Shown: positions 12,145-25,531, counted from the first letter of the stretch. The stretch is 64,000 nucleotides of DNA from Metallyticus violacea (GCA_030762175.1 CM060833.1:169770501-169834500); one strand, 5' to 3'. Notes: a model not told the origin generated them from the letters alone. Made by a program: numbers and translations.

Positions 12145-13639
12145 TGTATGTATGTATGTATGTGTATTTTTGGTATGTAACAGCATTTTGAAAGAGTCAT
12201 TATGTTTATTTCCATGTTTTTGTTGACTTTAGCCACCTGTGAAAAAACAAACCATTAGAGAATGGAAGAGTTATAGTATAAAGATTGTATGGACATACTG
12301 CTCGCCCCTCTTCTAACAAAATGGCAAAGATAGACAAAAGACGAAAAGGTTCCTTTGCTAATAGTCACGCACCAGGCATGTTGTGGGAAAACTGAGGCGA
12401 GTTCGATGCCGACAAAAATATCTAGGGGCTTAAAAATCTTTAAGACGAGCCAAGTTAGAGAAATTTCTATAACGGGTTGTTAGAGCCGAACTAAGGAACA
12501 CACTTGGAAAGAAACTATTCTAAAGGGAATTGAAATGTTAAAAACCAAAATAGGGGGGTTTTTACAGGCAGGCGGGAAATGTTATATTCATTAGCATGAG
12601 AACTGGTGGTAATGGGAATTATACATACGCTATCTCGATATCTTAGTTCCCAGATCTAGGATAGGGGAAAGAAAAATGAAATGGGACATTGTCAAATTAC
12701 CAAAGGGATGCCGAAATATGTGACAGGAGTACATTCCAGGAAATCCCAAGCTGTGGGAAAAGTGAATATCAGAAGGAGGAAAATAATTTTAACCAATAAC
12801 CATCGCATAGTAATGAGCGAATGAAAATAACTTAAGCTATATAATAAATATTTTAAGATAGCCAATAGTGAATTTGTAAGTCGGGAATAAAATAGTAAAA
12901 AATAGTCTAATTTTCGCGTGGTTGGGGCCAGAAGGTAGAAAAGGAGGAATCGAGAGTTGAGAAGTAGTAGAGTGGAGTACAATGATTTGTTAATTCAGAG
13001 AGGTTAATGGAGAAGGGACCGAGAGTAGAGAGGTAAATAATTCAGAAGAAGTAAAGGGAGTTGAGAGTCAAGAGAAGCGAGAGAATAGAGTAATAGGCAG
13101 TATTGAACAGACCTTAAATGGGGTTAGAATGGACAATTGCGAGTGACGATAGCTGCAAAGTAACAAAGAATAGGGCAAGTGTGAAAATAACCGGAGCAGA
13201 GTTGGACTATCAATGAGTTGTTATGACAAAGACAGAATTGCAAGGCAGAAATTGGAAGTGGGGAAAATAATATCAAATTTATTATAGTAATAGGAACTGA
13301 TCAGGTAACGGCGAGGTATAGGTCAGGTTTATCTATCAGGTATAGATAAACTGGTATCTTGTACTTGAATAAACTGTTAGTGAAGAAATCAACCAAGTGT
13401 ATCTTTCGTGTGGTACAATCCCTGTTCCCGTGGATCAAAATTATCCACAAAACACTCCAGTGTATCCTGTGAACTCATCATAATAAAATGGGAGCAGCCG
13501 ACTGAGCTGGGAGCCGATAAAGCAACAATACAACAATCTGCAGTCATCAACAGAACATCTGCATCCCCCTTACACACCAGTTTATTCCCTCACCTAACCC
13601 TTCCTAAAACCCGCTCCAATGTGCTCTTCCCCTTCCAGA
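11786..13639. other. Non-coding sequence with (TATG)n and a purine-rich stretch
   Basis: No gene recognised. (TATG)n lies at about 12116-12164. About 12640-13280 is unusually rich in G and A on the + strand. The open frame at 13408-13656 carries no known motif before 13640. Confidence 0.45.
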
Positions 13640-13850
13640 AAATTAACCCCTTGTGACTTTTTCTTTTTCTCTAAGTTGAAGAAAAATATTGAAGCAGTGA
13701 TGAGAAAGAAACGGAGGATGCTGATGGATCTGCTAAGAAAGGTTTCCAGCACGTCTTTGAAACCTGGTAGAATCGTCGGAACAGATGCATTTCATTCAAC
13801 GGGGACTGCTTTGAGAGAGATCAAGAAAAAAGTGTGAGAATGAGTTAAGA
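13640..13850 (+). mobile_element. Mariner transposase C-terminal relic
   Basis: CDFFFFSKLK near 13650 corresponds to the CDFFLFPKLK segment just after the last catalytic Asp in mariners. In a shifted frame RNRCISFNGDCFERD near 13775-13830 matches the family's RWDRCIASQGDYFEGD end. At least one frameshift and one stop separate them. Confidence 0.7.
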
Positions 13851-14519
13851 TATATTGTCAATAAATAAATAAAAAATAAAAAGATCATTCCTTATGGTCG
13901 TATAAACGCTATCTTCATTTAAGGGATGTGTAACTCTGAAACCACAAACCTTAGTATAAAAAGCTGGATTAGTGTTTTTTTGTTTTAGAATGCATAGCAT
14001 AAGTTGATTTAAAACCTTTTTAATAAGCTCAATATAAATATGCATTATGACCGGCATTGCTGCAAATTCAAAGAGCATGTGCTGTATGGACAAAAAAAAT
14101 TTTGTAATCTTTAATATTTTCAGACAGAATTGTCGAGTGGAAGTAGAGCATTTGCTGTTATTCATGATAGAGGACTCCCAATTAATCTTGACATTTACTA
14201 TAAACATCTATTTGTAAAATAATGTATTTAATGGTTTTATTAATTAATTAATTTACAGATAATTGTAAATATTTATGCCCTGCCTAAGTGTACAGCGTAA
14301 ACTCAGTTGAAGGTGGGTTAAATTTAATTGCTCGTAGCAGCAGATGAAATAATTCGAATGTGTCTGGCTTCCAATTCGGTCTCATATTGTAGGTATGCAC
14401 GTATGGCAGGAATGTAGAATTGCATGTTTTATTTGCCTGAGACTTTCAAGTTATTTTATTTCCACTTCTCTTGCTGTCTTTATATAGTTAACTGTGTGTA
14501 GCGTCTGAAATAAACTGCA
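13851..14519. other. Non-coding, AT-rich sequence
   Basis: No gene or named repeat recognised. Confidence 0.45.
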
Positions 14520-14800
14520 AATAAACTGGCGGACACTCGAACCGGCCATGTCCATTACGCGCAATGCGCCACCTCATGGCTGATGGACGTGCTGGAGACG
14601 ACACATATTGGGGCTTAGGCAGCTCTCCGCACCTGATGCTAAGCGCCGAGTTGTGACATCGGTCAAGGTTGTTGCATACGGAAGTTCGCTGACCTGCTTG
14701 CGTAGCGCTTGGAATGTAGCTAGCCCGTAGCCTGCTTTCCCGTGAAGTCGGTTAGGCGGGCGTCTGCGCGTTCGATTCCGTCCCATCTTGAGTGAATCGA
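14520..14800. repeat. GC-rich element with two tRNA-like pieces
   Basis: Minus strand 14520-14580 reads GGTGGCGCATTGCGC and then GGCCGGTTCGAGTGTCC, like A and B boxes. Plus strand about 14735-14790 reads GTCGGTTAGGCGGGCGTC and then GCGTTCGATTCCGTCCC. Neither folds into an obvious cloverleaf with an acceptor stem, so these look SINE-derived rather than functional tRNA genes. Confidence 0.5.
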
Positions 14801-16669
14801 CATGCTTATGAATTATGACAAAACCGTGGCGTCGATATAGCTGTTACATATGATTTAAGAACTTAAAATATTTATTAAAGACTTTAAATGTGGGTTTTGG
14901 TTAATCAATTTGGGTATACTTAACATTCATTAAGTGTTAGTGAAAGAAAGAATAATTATCCTATATCAGCCCAATGATAGAAACACTAAATAACCCTACA
15001 TTTAAGGTAGAATGGTGGCACAATTGGTAGAATGACACAAGTAGGATTGGAAATATTCACCAATGCAAGAACCTGCCAAAATTTAAGATGTACATTAACA
15101 AACTAAAACTATAAATATCAAATGCCCACGTTCAGTGATGAATGGCTATTTTAAAAAGAACAGGAAACAAAGGTAAATATACTAGACGCGTTCATAAGTA
15201 ATGCTTTTTTTATTTATTTATTTATTTTTTTCCCCCTTCTTCAGGGCTAATTTTATTCCAGTTTTAAATATCCTGAATTATTGTTCAATTCTTTAGCTAT
15301 GTAGCACCGTTTTTCAACATTTCTTGCAAATCTGCAGTTTTTCGCCAAATAACTGCCAGAGCCTTTGTGATGGTATTAATTGCAATGTGTGTAGGTGGCG
15401 TCGACGTTCACTACTGCCAATACTTTGGGCTTCAAATTTGTGATGGTAAAATTGGGCGATGCCGACAAGCTGAGGGACCAAATTTGGAGCAAATATAACT
15501 GACGTCGCCGTAACTAACACACTATAATATGCTCGACTAGTTTAGGGTTTCATAATATGGATTTTTCATATTGATGCTTCTGGCGTGAAAGGAGTTTGAA
15601 TTTAAGTATAACAAAATACAAATAAATAGAAATTTACGGAGTTTATTAATGTTTTGTTATTATCACACACCTCACTTTTTTGATTACGATATGCACTGAG
15701 AATATTATTTGCAGATTGAATACGAGACAGATGTGTTATAATTTATATTTCTCTCCCGAAAACTGTGCTTTTTGTCCTGTTGCAACTTGTATACCATTTT
15801 CCTATATGAATATTAATTCAAATTCATAACTCCTATCATTTACCACAATTAATAATTTTGTAATTTCTTTCACGTAAAGTTAATCACCACTTGGGAATAT
15901 CTTTATGTAATGTACTGCTTTTTAATACGGAATAAGAACGACGATTTTTGCTAATGGAATTTAAAACACAGTTTCTCTCGACGGAATCCAACGCGTAACT
16001 AACAAATTTTGAGATATAAACAGTCATTAATTACAATAGGATTATAATAAACTATACGTTACAATGCATTATATTTACATCATACGTATACTAAGCGAAT
16101 GAAATTCGTTCACTTCTATTTAGTCGCAATAAAGCTGTCTGTCTCGTGTTTCATTCTTGGTACACATTATTAATGTTGTTACGCCTGCCATTGGTTGATA
16201 CACTTATTGCAATTTTCTTATCTGTAGTTTAATCTTTTCATATTCTTGGCTATGTATGTGTTCCTTTGAACCGTTACATTTTTTATATTATTCGGTATTG
16301 TCATAAAGGCCAACAAACATACATTGTAATAGCCTTTATCTGATACATGGAATTTATACAAATGAACATACTAGTGAGTTGAAAATTATCCTTACCTAAC
16401 ATAAAAACACATGCAAATGAACTTATTAGGTTTATATAATTAAAACATATTATCAATGAATGTTTGGCGCTTTAAATCAAATATTATAGCCTTTATCTTA
16501 CGTTAGTAACATACGTATATGAATTTCTTAAATTAATATAACTAAATAGCTATTACTGTTAAATGTTTGCAGCTTTATATTGAACATTACAGCCTTTATC
16601 TAATATAAAAACATGTGAAAATGAACTTATTAAAATAATATTGTTAAATATCAATGAGTGTTTAGGGCC
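14801..16669. other. Non-coding, AT-rich sequence
   Basis: A T-rich (TTTA)n stretch is at about 15210-15235. About 16300-16640 shows repeated GCCTTTATCT phrases (near 16335, 16490, 16592), suggesting an old short repeat. No gene. Confidence 0.4.
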
Positions 16670-17500
16670 TTCCGTTTCAGCCTGTATGCCCTCGCGGTAC
16701 CGATGCAAGTCTTTCTCACCTATTTTAGTACATTGGCATGACCTCTTGCTCATCGTCAACTTTGTTCCCGCGGGTCACATCTTTTAGGTAACCGAAGAGA
16801 TGTTCATCTCGAGTGCGTGGGTGTGGGTGGCTTCACGTTAACGCATTTTCGTAAGGACGGATGCACCGGAACCGCCTCTTCAACTTGCAACATATATTTT
16901 AGAGTAACCGCTTCTCCACAATGCAATAAATTCATGAAAATATTAACTTAGAGTGCCAGAATGTGGCTATGGTTTTACCAAGGCTGTTGTTTTAAAATTA
17001 TCTTTTGGTCTCAGTGCAATCACGAATTATATTTCATAACTCCAGTTGCAATGTTAGGCAATGTCATCTTCAGCCACTAACGAGCAAGCCACTCTGAACA
17101 AATATACCTGTTATACATATATTTCAATATTCTAACTGGTGGATAATTGTGTTGACACTACCGACAGAAATATCAAGTTGAACAGCGAGTTATTTGGTTG
17201 TTATTCACCGATTGTCCTGAATAAGAATGTCCGTTTGTTCCTTCATTAAGCCGCCCATAAATAAGACCACGCGACCTTCTTATGTTTGATGATCGCCTTT
17301 TCACTCAGCTATTGACTGTGCTTTTATGCAGCACCATCTCTCCATGCTTCTTAAACATCTCTGAACATAAAATATTGTCTCTTATTTCATCAAAAAATAA
17401 AATAAGTTACTGCCCCTTCTTTATAATACACAACTAGATACTCCGCCTAATAAAAGAACTGCATCACAGCCATCTAGCGAAAGAAGACGAAACTGGGTTA
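16670..17500 (-). mobile_element. Mariner-type transposon, copy 2 (same family as 10206-11232)
   Basis: The minus strand aligns with copy 1: a CATGGAGAGATGGTG stretch near 17330, GACATTCTTATTCAG near 17225, and an identical 34-bp block at 17126-17159 encoding an ISVGSVNTIIHQLEY-like helix-turn-helix motif. Toward 16790-16720 it reads DEHLFGYLKDVTRGNK, matching the segment after the final catalytic Asp. Stops and shifts are frequent. Ends not defined. Confidence 0.75.
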
Positions 17501-18101
17501 GACAGCGTGCAAAGCTTATCAAATACTACAGGTAAAAATATATTTATATTTTTCCAATATAAAATAATGAAAAAATGATTAATTAGTTATTGAACACCAT
17601 TAGTTAACTTTAAAGAAAATATATTCAACCCATAAATTACTGGTATGAACCCACCGAAGATAAATAAATGGCAAGAGTCCCAGACATTTTAAACCAAATG
17701 ACCAAAGAAATATTTTACTAGTTGTCAGCACGAACTGTCATAGTTTGAAGATTATTTCTGTTGAACCAATAGATGATAAGAAGCGAAATTTATGTACTAT
17801 AAATGGAAAAAATTAATATTTTCATGTATGTGCTATAAATTTTATGGTAAATAACCTTTTAGATTTCCTACTTGTACATTTATTTTGTCATTTAATATTA
17901 ATTTAAAAACTGAGAGGACTCCGAAAAACACGAAGTTCAGCTGGGTGAACGTCATATCAACCAAGAGAGTCCCAGAAAAGGTGTAGCTCATTATGTAACA
18001 TCATAAGCATACAACACATTTTTCTTGCACTCCGATTAAGTCCGTGGATAGGTACACTCGGAGCACACCGAGGCTGACTTCGGCCCATATCCTCATCCTG
18101 T
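17501..18101. other. Non-coding, AT-rich sequence
   Basis: No gene or named repeat recognised. Confidence 0.4.
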
Positions 18102-18365
18102 CGGTCCTGGAATCCAGTAGTAACCATACTTGCTTCGTAAACTCAAGATCGCGGGTTCAATCCCGGCTAGGACCGATGCATTTTTTGGCGTAAAATCCTA
18201 ATAATGGATTCCTGATGTAGATTTACGACACGATAAAGAACCTCAAGCCTGAAAGAAGAGGCCTCTGAGCGAAATTTGTCGGCCGTTTCACGCCCTGAAT
18301 TGAATAGGAAGCTGATGACCTGAGACGTTAAAAAGTGTCTGTAAATAAATCAAATCAACAGCAAT
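18102..18365 (+). mobile_element. SINE family A, copy 2 (best preserved head)
   Basis: GTAACCATACTTGC, then GATCGCGGGTTCAATCCCGG as a clean B box, the GAGGCCTCTGAGC body, GCTGATGACCTGAGACGTT and the TCTGTAAATAAATCAAATC tail. Same orientation as ck. Confidence 0.9.
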
Positions 18366-19392
18366 CCTCACCCTGTCTCAACATGACAGATGCATTTCTG
18401 AAGGCAGCATTGTGGCTGATATTGGCCACTTCCGACATTTTTCAGTAACACATCCTATAGTTTTTTTTTTTTTTTATCTAGGGTTATTAATTCAGGCGCT
18501 CCATTTTATTTTCAGCTAGTATCTTATCAGTAGCTTCAAGCACTTATCACATGCTGCATAATTTGAAGGGGCTACCTGCTGTTTCCAGGAAATCCATTGC
18601 TGCTGTCGATTCACGGAAATATGCAGAGTTGTGTAGGAAGGTTCATTTTGGCTTGCCGGCATGCTGCTAGTTTCACTGTAGAGAAATTTATTTGGATCAT
18701 GCTCGGACATCAGCTGTAAAGAAAAACACAGTTAATGAAAACAAACATATGTGTACTAAAAGTGCAAATACTGTTAACATTAAACTCAAATTTAAATACT
18801 TCGAAATACATTAAAATATAACATATTTCATAACGTTTATGGAAAACAGCGAATCTGTTTTTTATTCCGCTAATGTAATGCAAATAAATGAACATGATGG
18901 CAGGTTGAATAGGGCACTAATTATTAACACATATAAGTATGGATTCGGAGTCAATAGCAAAAATTCGGTCGGTACTAGAATTGTGGATCTTCGGCTTACC
19001 CTGTCGATGCTGTTACCAGTTGAGCTACCGTGCATTGATGTGCCGACCACAACCGCAAATAGAATGTTATACTTTGGAGACCGGTAAGATTATTTTGTTG
19101 CTGCAGAGGTTACTCGAAGCCCATGCTTCATAGATATCTACACTATTAGGGTTAATTTATATGGAATGCAATTTTTCACACAAACCGTATAAGACTAAGG
19201 TTTGGAAAAAGGGAAGAAAGAAGGCGAAAAAAGCACGTTTCATGACAGAAATTTACTCTGTATAAAATGAGAATGATCTTCTAGTAGGTCATTCTGTCTT
19301 TTCAAGAATTTTTATGAGAATTTTTTCTTTCGTTTTCAATAAACAAATAAACTTGAAATATATATACCTTCTCATTAGATTTAAAACTTCTA
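18366..19392. other. Non-coding sequence
   Basis: A short T-run lies near 18461. Overlapping short open frames at 18839-19133 on both strands have no motif. Confidence 0.4.
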
Positions 19393-19625
19393 TCAAGTTG
19401 CTAATTCAAAATTTTCAATAATAATAAAAAAAAAGTACAACAAAATGACCGGCTTGTTTTCATGGAAGAGTTGACTGCAGAAAACTGCAGCTCTCATCCA
19501 AGTGTCCCATCTGATGACTGGATTTGGGGCAGAGGGACACTGTGAACTTGCTTTTATATGCCTGAACTTAAGAAGTAATTTTTTTTCACTGAGTGATTTA
19601 ACTGGACTACAGATTAAATAACTTG
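19393..19625 (-). mobile_element. Possible hAT-like transposase fragment
   Basis: The minus strand encodes PNPVIRWDTWMRAAVFCS, which resembles the PxPVLTRWGTWLEAVxY phrase common in domesticated or decayed hAT-like transposases. The rest of the 87-codon frame is not recognisable. Confidence 0.4.
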
Positions 19626-20879
19626 CGACTCTCTTCTGGCACACGATACAGCTCATTTGCCTAGCGGTGAGAGGTAGCTTTTATGTAAATAAGCATGCTA
19701 ACTCTCCATGGCACGACAAACTTATTTATATTTTTAAATTAATTGTCAATTTTATTAATCTGATTATTAAAATTTGCATAAAGCACTAGTAGAAACGTTT
19801 AAAGCAATTAATATAACGAAATCACCTAAAATATATTACGAGTACTTGCTGCTTATTTCGTAAAGTAATTATTTTCATTTTATTTATATTTATTTATTTA
19901 TTTTTAGCTGTCTATATATTCCTGCTTTGACTGCATTTGGTCTCCACATATGCTGGTCAGTAACATCTGAAGCTCTAGGTATCCAATTTCCTTCCTTCTA
20001 GGCAGTTCCTGATAGTCGCCTTCCTTTATAATGTTTTCATAAATTTAACGATAGCTGGCCTGAGGTGCAGTCACCTTCTTGCATCATCTTTTTTTTCTGT
20101 TGCTCCTTAATGGTAAATGGGTTGTGGGAGGGTGTTCTTGGTAAAGAAATAACCCTGTGGCATTGCTTTAGCGACTAAGGGAAAACATGATCAATACCCG
20201 TTACTGGCAAGTTGAATCTGAACCAGCTCGGTTAATAAGTGCTTGTGGTTATTTTGGCTTATTGAAGAACTTGAAGTTCTATACAGCAAAAGTGGCAAAG
20301 GAAACTGAAAAACACACCTTTGGTGCATTAATTGTGATACTTCATCATGAAAGGAGCAACATAATCTATGGATTATATTATTAAAATTTATATGTCGTCA
20401 TTTTCACATCACACAGAAAGTAGGATAAAGTTCTAACACATTTTCTACCTAAGTGATGGAGGTGAAATAAAAGCAACATGATGAATGATATACCCGTATT
20501 GTGTCATGTTCCTGGAAACGCCACAGCTCAGACCGCATTACGGTCCTTAAACCCATGTTGTATGATGTGTTGTTGCCCCAGTTTATATGACAAAGAGTAA
20601 TCGCCGGCTGAGAAACTAACCTTTGCTTCATTTCTTCTTTTTATGTGAAAAAGTTCCTAATGGATTTTATTAAAAACTCATTGCAAATTACATATAAGCA
20701 CCGATCTGTGTATTTACATAACTACAAGCGAAAAATATTGCACATTGTTAAATTGTATTCTTTTCATGTTTCTTTCAATGCCTCGGTTTAGGACTTTAGA
20801 ATGAAAGAGTACATTTAATCGGGTGAAAGACTACTAATACAGGAGGTAAACTTGCTTCATGACTTGATTAAGATAGCTT
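19626..20879. other. Non-coding sequence
   Basis: Short open frames at 20187-20384 (+) and 20449-20631 (-) have no motif I recognise. Confidence 0.4.
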
Positions 20880-21690
20880 GGAGACTGAGAATCGGTCGCA
20901 TTTTTTCAACGTTGCAATCTTCAATCGCGTTTACTGACAAATTATACACAAAAGTCAACATTTTCTGTTCTCTGCAGCACAGAGTTGTTTTTGACGGGGT
21001 AAAACTTTCAGCCACATGCTCATAAATATTTGCCAAGGAAAAGAAATGCAAATGTATAAAACTTTAATGCCGTCAGAGTACCCCTATGAGCCATCTTCGT
21101 CACCTCTTTGTCAGGATGAATGCGTCGACACCAGTTCTTTAATTTCCGACGATATCTAAGAGTCCCGGAAAAACGTGGCCATGGGTTTAATGTTGTACTG
21201 TTTTCCATTTGCTAGTTGACGGATTGTCTTTTGGTTTCAGGCTCGAAGGGCGGACTCTATTAAAATGTTGGACAGGAAGTCGTCATCTTCAGATTTGTAA
21301 ACAAATGATGGTTCTCCGTAACTTATGATGTTAGACAGGCTTCGAGAAACCCATCTAGCATAAACCTTAATATTCGAACTGATATCGACCATATCCATCA
21401 AGTTAAACAGTTAGTTGTTTGGGTGTTATTCGCTGTCGACACGTTTCATCACTGTAGTGTGCGGTCGTCCAGTGGGATTCGATTTATTTCTCATCATGTT
21501 TACCACACTGATAGTGGTCTTATCCACTGCCATCTCGCCATAAGCATTTCTTAAACTACATATGAATATTGGTGATGATGATCTTTTCCGTCAAAAGAAA
21601 TTAAATTACTGCATCATTGGCATCTAGCGGAAGAAAAGAAAACTGCATGAGATCATATGCTAAGGTTTAAATATACTACCCGTATACTAT
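20880..21690 (-). mobile_element. Mariner-type transposon, copy 3 (same family)
   Basis: The minus strand shares with copies 1 and 2 the CTTCCGCTAGATG leader (near 21625), a GGCGAGATGGCAGTGGATAA stretch near 21525 and GACCGCACACTACAGTGATG near 21460. The frames include a KVYARWVSRSL-like motif (family KVCARWVPRML) and GCCACGTTTTT near 21180, matching copy 1. Many stops; the C-terminal third is not seen. Confidence 0.7.
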
Positions 21691-24171
21691 TTTTTGTTTT
21701 CTAAGCCAAACTGGTCGAGGGGGAAAAATATTGAATAGAAACTGCCTCCTATTAGAAGGTTTGTCGACCCGTCAGTACCGCAACTTACCGCCCTAGGCGA
21801 GTCTGTGAGGTATCATTCGGGTTCCAAACAAATGGATGACATGATACTTCCTGTCCTAAAATGCACTGCTACAAATCCTCCTCTTTCGTTCTTTACTAAT
21901 CAGATTTTAAACTGATTTCTCTCCAATGCAAACCGAAACATTCTTTTCATTCATTTTTTCGGTGTGCAGTTGCTGCGGGGTAGGACAAGGCCCGCATTTG
22001 GGCTGCCGCACCAAGAGGCAGGGTTTTAAAATTTGGTAAATATTCGAATGAAATCAAGATTTTATGAACAATTGTTTTTTCATAGTTTCATGACATTTAA
22101 CGCAAAATATTTCATTGCCTTACTAAATTTAATTTGAAAGCAATCTGGTTTAGATAACCACATCGATTATACAATAAATGCTCATTGAAAACATTATTTA
22201 AAAGAAATAAAAATAACAGGACAACCTTGTACCCTGATATTTACTTAAATTACACAAGTCGCGCAAATTTTACTTTATTTTAAATTATACAAATCATAAA
22301 TTATAAGTTACAACACAAAAGAGGAAGCGTACGCGGTAACTAGGAAAAGGAAATTAAATGAAAGAATGATTTTTCATTTTTCATAGCTTGTGCATTGTTT
22401 TGAACATGTACTTCCGGCTGCTATAAGGTAAATTTTCACGTGTACCTTCTTAAAGCTGAAATGTGAATTTTAATTTTTCCTTTTTAGACGAAGACAATGT
22501 CGTTGTACATTTATGACTAATCTTATACTAAAATATGATGTAAATTGCTAACTGTAAGCTACACCGAATATTTCAAACAGTCTCATAAAAACAATCGTTC
22601 AATAAGAAAAACATTTATTAGACTTTTTGTTTATCATACTTAAAGAGAATGTATTAGGTTTCCTTCTACCCTATACTATTCTGTACTAAGGTATTCTTTA
22701 AGTTGAAGATGAATAAATATAATAATTTGCAATGGAGGAAGAACTAAGGAATAAATACTTTTAAAATAAAATTGTCTTAACTTAGAAAATACAAATGTTC
22801 ATGTCATCTCAAAGAAAATTATGATGTAAAGCGTTTCACCTTAAAGTTACAGTGGATGTAAAACTGCAGGAAGGTCCTTAATAAAATCTATGATATTGTC
22901 CCGTATATGTAGGTTCAGATATGGGCCAAAATAAAACCTATACTCTATTAGATGCTATATATTGTACGTGTGCAAATATTACCAGAATAAAACAAATGTG
23001 AGAACGTAATAGATTTATTTTTATGATTGCTTTGAGCATTCATTGTACTATAGCCAGTCTAAATTTTGAGGTAATCATGTAATATATGTTCATATATTAA
23101 ATTAAAAATCAGATTGTTAATTTGTCGATAAAGTAATACATATATCCATGTTACAAACTAAACTGTGCTCATAAATATATTAATATTAGTATCCATAAAG
23201 ATTTAATTATAGGTGATTATGCAATAAACATAAATTATGTTAATTATATCATAAGATATGACAGCTAAAGAAAACAGTTATCTATGCCTATAAACTTTTA
23301 GAAATTGCTAAATTGTTTCTTCCAGTATAAAATAATTTGTAATTTACATGGCTCCAATGAAAACAGAATTTAAAATAAAATAAAATAAACTTTTAGTCAG
23401 ACAACACACATATTTAAATATTAAAGATATAAGATATAGAAAAACAAAACGAGTGACCATTTTGCAGTTCAAAGGTATTATTTCAAATAGGATAAAAACA
23501 TAAATAATGAAAATGTTACTGAAAATGGGTAATTTAAAACTAAAACCGGCAGTTCAAAACATGTACTGTAATAGTTTAGAAACTGAAAGAACTCAATGAT
23601 TACACAAAAAGATAAGATGAAAATTTAAATGAAACAGAGTTTGTAAATGTCGAAATTCGATATTTTTAAGTGCGTACATAAGATTTGTCAAGGATACTTA
23701 ATTGTTGGGGTGAGGAATTTGCAAAGAAGACAAAACCGAATTTAAAAAATTGTAAACTAGAAGTAGACATAGAGTTACAGGAGATATATAATATAAAAAT
23801 TGAGAAAAGCATATTTAAATTCTGAGACATGCTCAGTAGGAAGAAGAAATTATTAAACATACATTAAAGATTTACTGTAAAATGTTACATTTTGCATTTT
23901 TGGCAACAATACTTCAAAGTTCTAAACAAAAGACAGTGCATTTTTTTTTTTAAAGTCTAGTGCTATTGAAAATTCGTTTAGACAAATAATTATATTCTAT
24001 TAGATATTAATGATGTTGGGACTTCTTTATAAAATTGATAAATGAGGTTGCTGATATTACATGACACCACATGAACTAGTGACATTTATGGAACAGATGA
24101 ACTTTTTGAATGTTTAGGAAATATAAGGAAAAATGTCTAAATGATGAAAAAGTTCCAGAAGAACGAATACT
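21691..24171. other. Non-coding, AT-rich sequence
   Basis: No gene, tRNA or recognisable element. A small GC-rich patch lies at about 21960-22030. The minus open frame at 23666-23860 is featureless. Confidence 0.45.
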
Positions 24172-24220
24172 TGTTATATGTCTGTTTCGGAAACACTTTA
24201 ACAAACTTTGGTGGCGGGTT

Positions 24221-24270
<50 letters not shown>

Positions 24271-24813
24271 GCACGCACACACGCACACGCACACACGCAC
24301 GCACGCACACACACAACATATGTCCGGAAATCCTTAGTTTTTGAGTTATTAATGAAAGTTTACTTCAACGGGTTTCAAGGTACAAGTAACAAGTTCGTAA
24401 CCGAAAATTAAAATTCATTTTGTTAAGTAATGGAACGATGTTATTGATACAAGTCTGTTGATGTACTTGGTGCATCAGCATTGCATACTTATATGACAAA
24501 ATATTATTCTCAAAACGCAGCAATATCACTGTTGAAAATTAACTATTTATGTGATTTAGTAATAACTGGATTAAAAATGTCAGAGAAAGTCATTTTAACT
24601 CTGTCGTAAACTTTCATTAATAACTGAAAAACTACGGATTTCCGGACATATATTTACATGGACTTTTATTTTCTTGTCTTGGTAAAGTTTCATTAATAAC
24701 TTATAAAACTAGTCATTTTTGATATGTTTATACGGATATTTTTTCCTTGTTTTGATGTAAAAAACCCGCCACCAAAGTTTGTAAAAGTATTTCCGAAACA
24801 CTCTGTATATATC
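24172..24813. mobile_element. Foldback or MITE-like element with nested inverted repeats
   Basis: GTTTCGGAAACAC, then AACAAACTTTGGTGGCGGGT (24183-24220) is repeated inverted at 24762-24806. A second inverted pair carries ATATGTCCGGAAATCC plus GTTATTAATGAAAGTTTAC (24318-24363 against 24607-24656). A (CA)n/(CG)n microsatellite at 24222-24316 has expanded just inside the left arm. No transposase is present. Confidence 0.75.
24222..24316 (+). repeat. (CA)n with (CG)n and CGCA interruptions
   Basis: Alternating CA with a CGCGCG core. Five overlapping open frames here (His-Thr or Val-Cys repeats) are artefacts. Confidence 0.98.
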
Positions 24814-25531
24814 ACTGAATACTATGTTGGTTTTAGAATACCTAGATCAACCATTGATAGTGTATTCTGTTAGTGTATTAGACAGCAAATAATAAAGAAA
24901 GCTGCTTTCAGGGAATCAATATACATAAAAAATCTATTAAAATTTCTGGATTGCATTAAAAAAATAAAGCAGAAATTAATGCTACAATCAGCGTAGTTAA
25001 AATTATATCATTGAACTTCAGAAATTGAAATTGGAAAGCATTTATCTCCTAGTTTTGAGATGATAAAATGTTTACACCAGGGATACTGTATTTTTTTTAA
25101 AAACATGTGTGGATCAAGAATTTGATATATGAAGAGAAATTTGTGAAATTGGGAATAAAGGTAAACAACAACGTCTTAAACTCTCTACAATTGTTGGACG
25201 ACCAGTAGATTATAGCACATCATTATAAGAATAAAGTACATAAAACAATGAAATGTAAAACAATAGTCTAAAACTAAATACGTGGTAATAGGTGAAATCG
25301 ATCAACATTTTGTATTAGAAGGACAGGGTAAAAATACATTATTATGACATAAATATATCGGTGTAAAATCACTAAAGCCGCAATACAAAATAAAAAATTA
25401 AGGAGAAATAAACATGTATGCATGTATAGAAAATATTTCAAAGTGAACTGAATCACAGAGCCTATAAAACTTAGATATAAGTATGGAGCTGAAATTAGGT
25501 GATGAGATCTGCATTTAGTAAAAACTTGCAT
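24814..25531. other. Non-coding, AT-rich sequence
   Basis: No gene recognised. The minus open frame at 25274-25651 runs into SINE A copy 3 and has no motif. Confidence 0.4.

Noticed and set aside
13408..13656. 82-codon open frame before the mariner relic
   Set aside because: No motif apart from its last part, which overlaps the mariner C-terminal relic.
17060..17080. CTGAAGATGAC on the minus strand as a fifth hammerhead-like motif
   Set aside because: No helix follows the box and the nearest GAAA is not adjacent to a complementary strand.
24076..24411. Several overlapping open frames with His-Thr or Val-Cys repeats
   Set aside because: Translations of the CA/CG microsatellite at 24222-24316.
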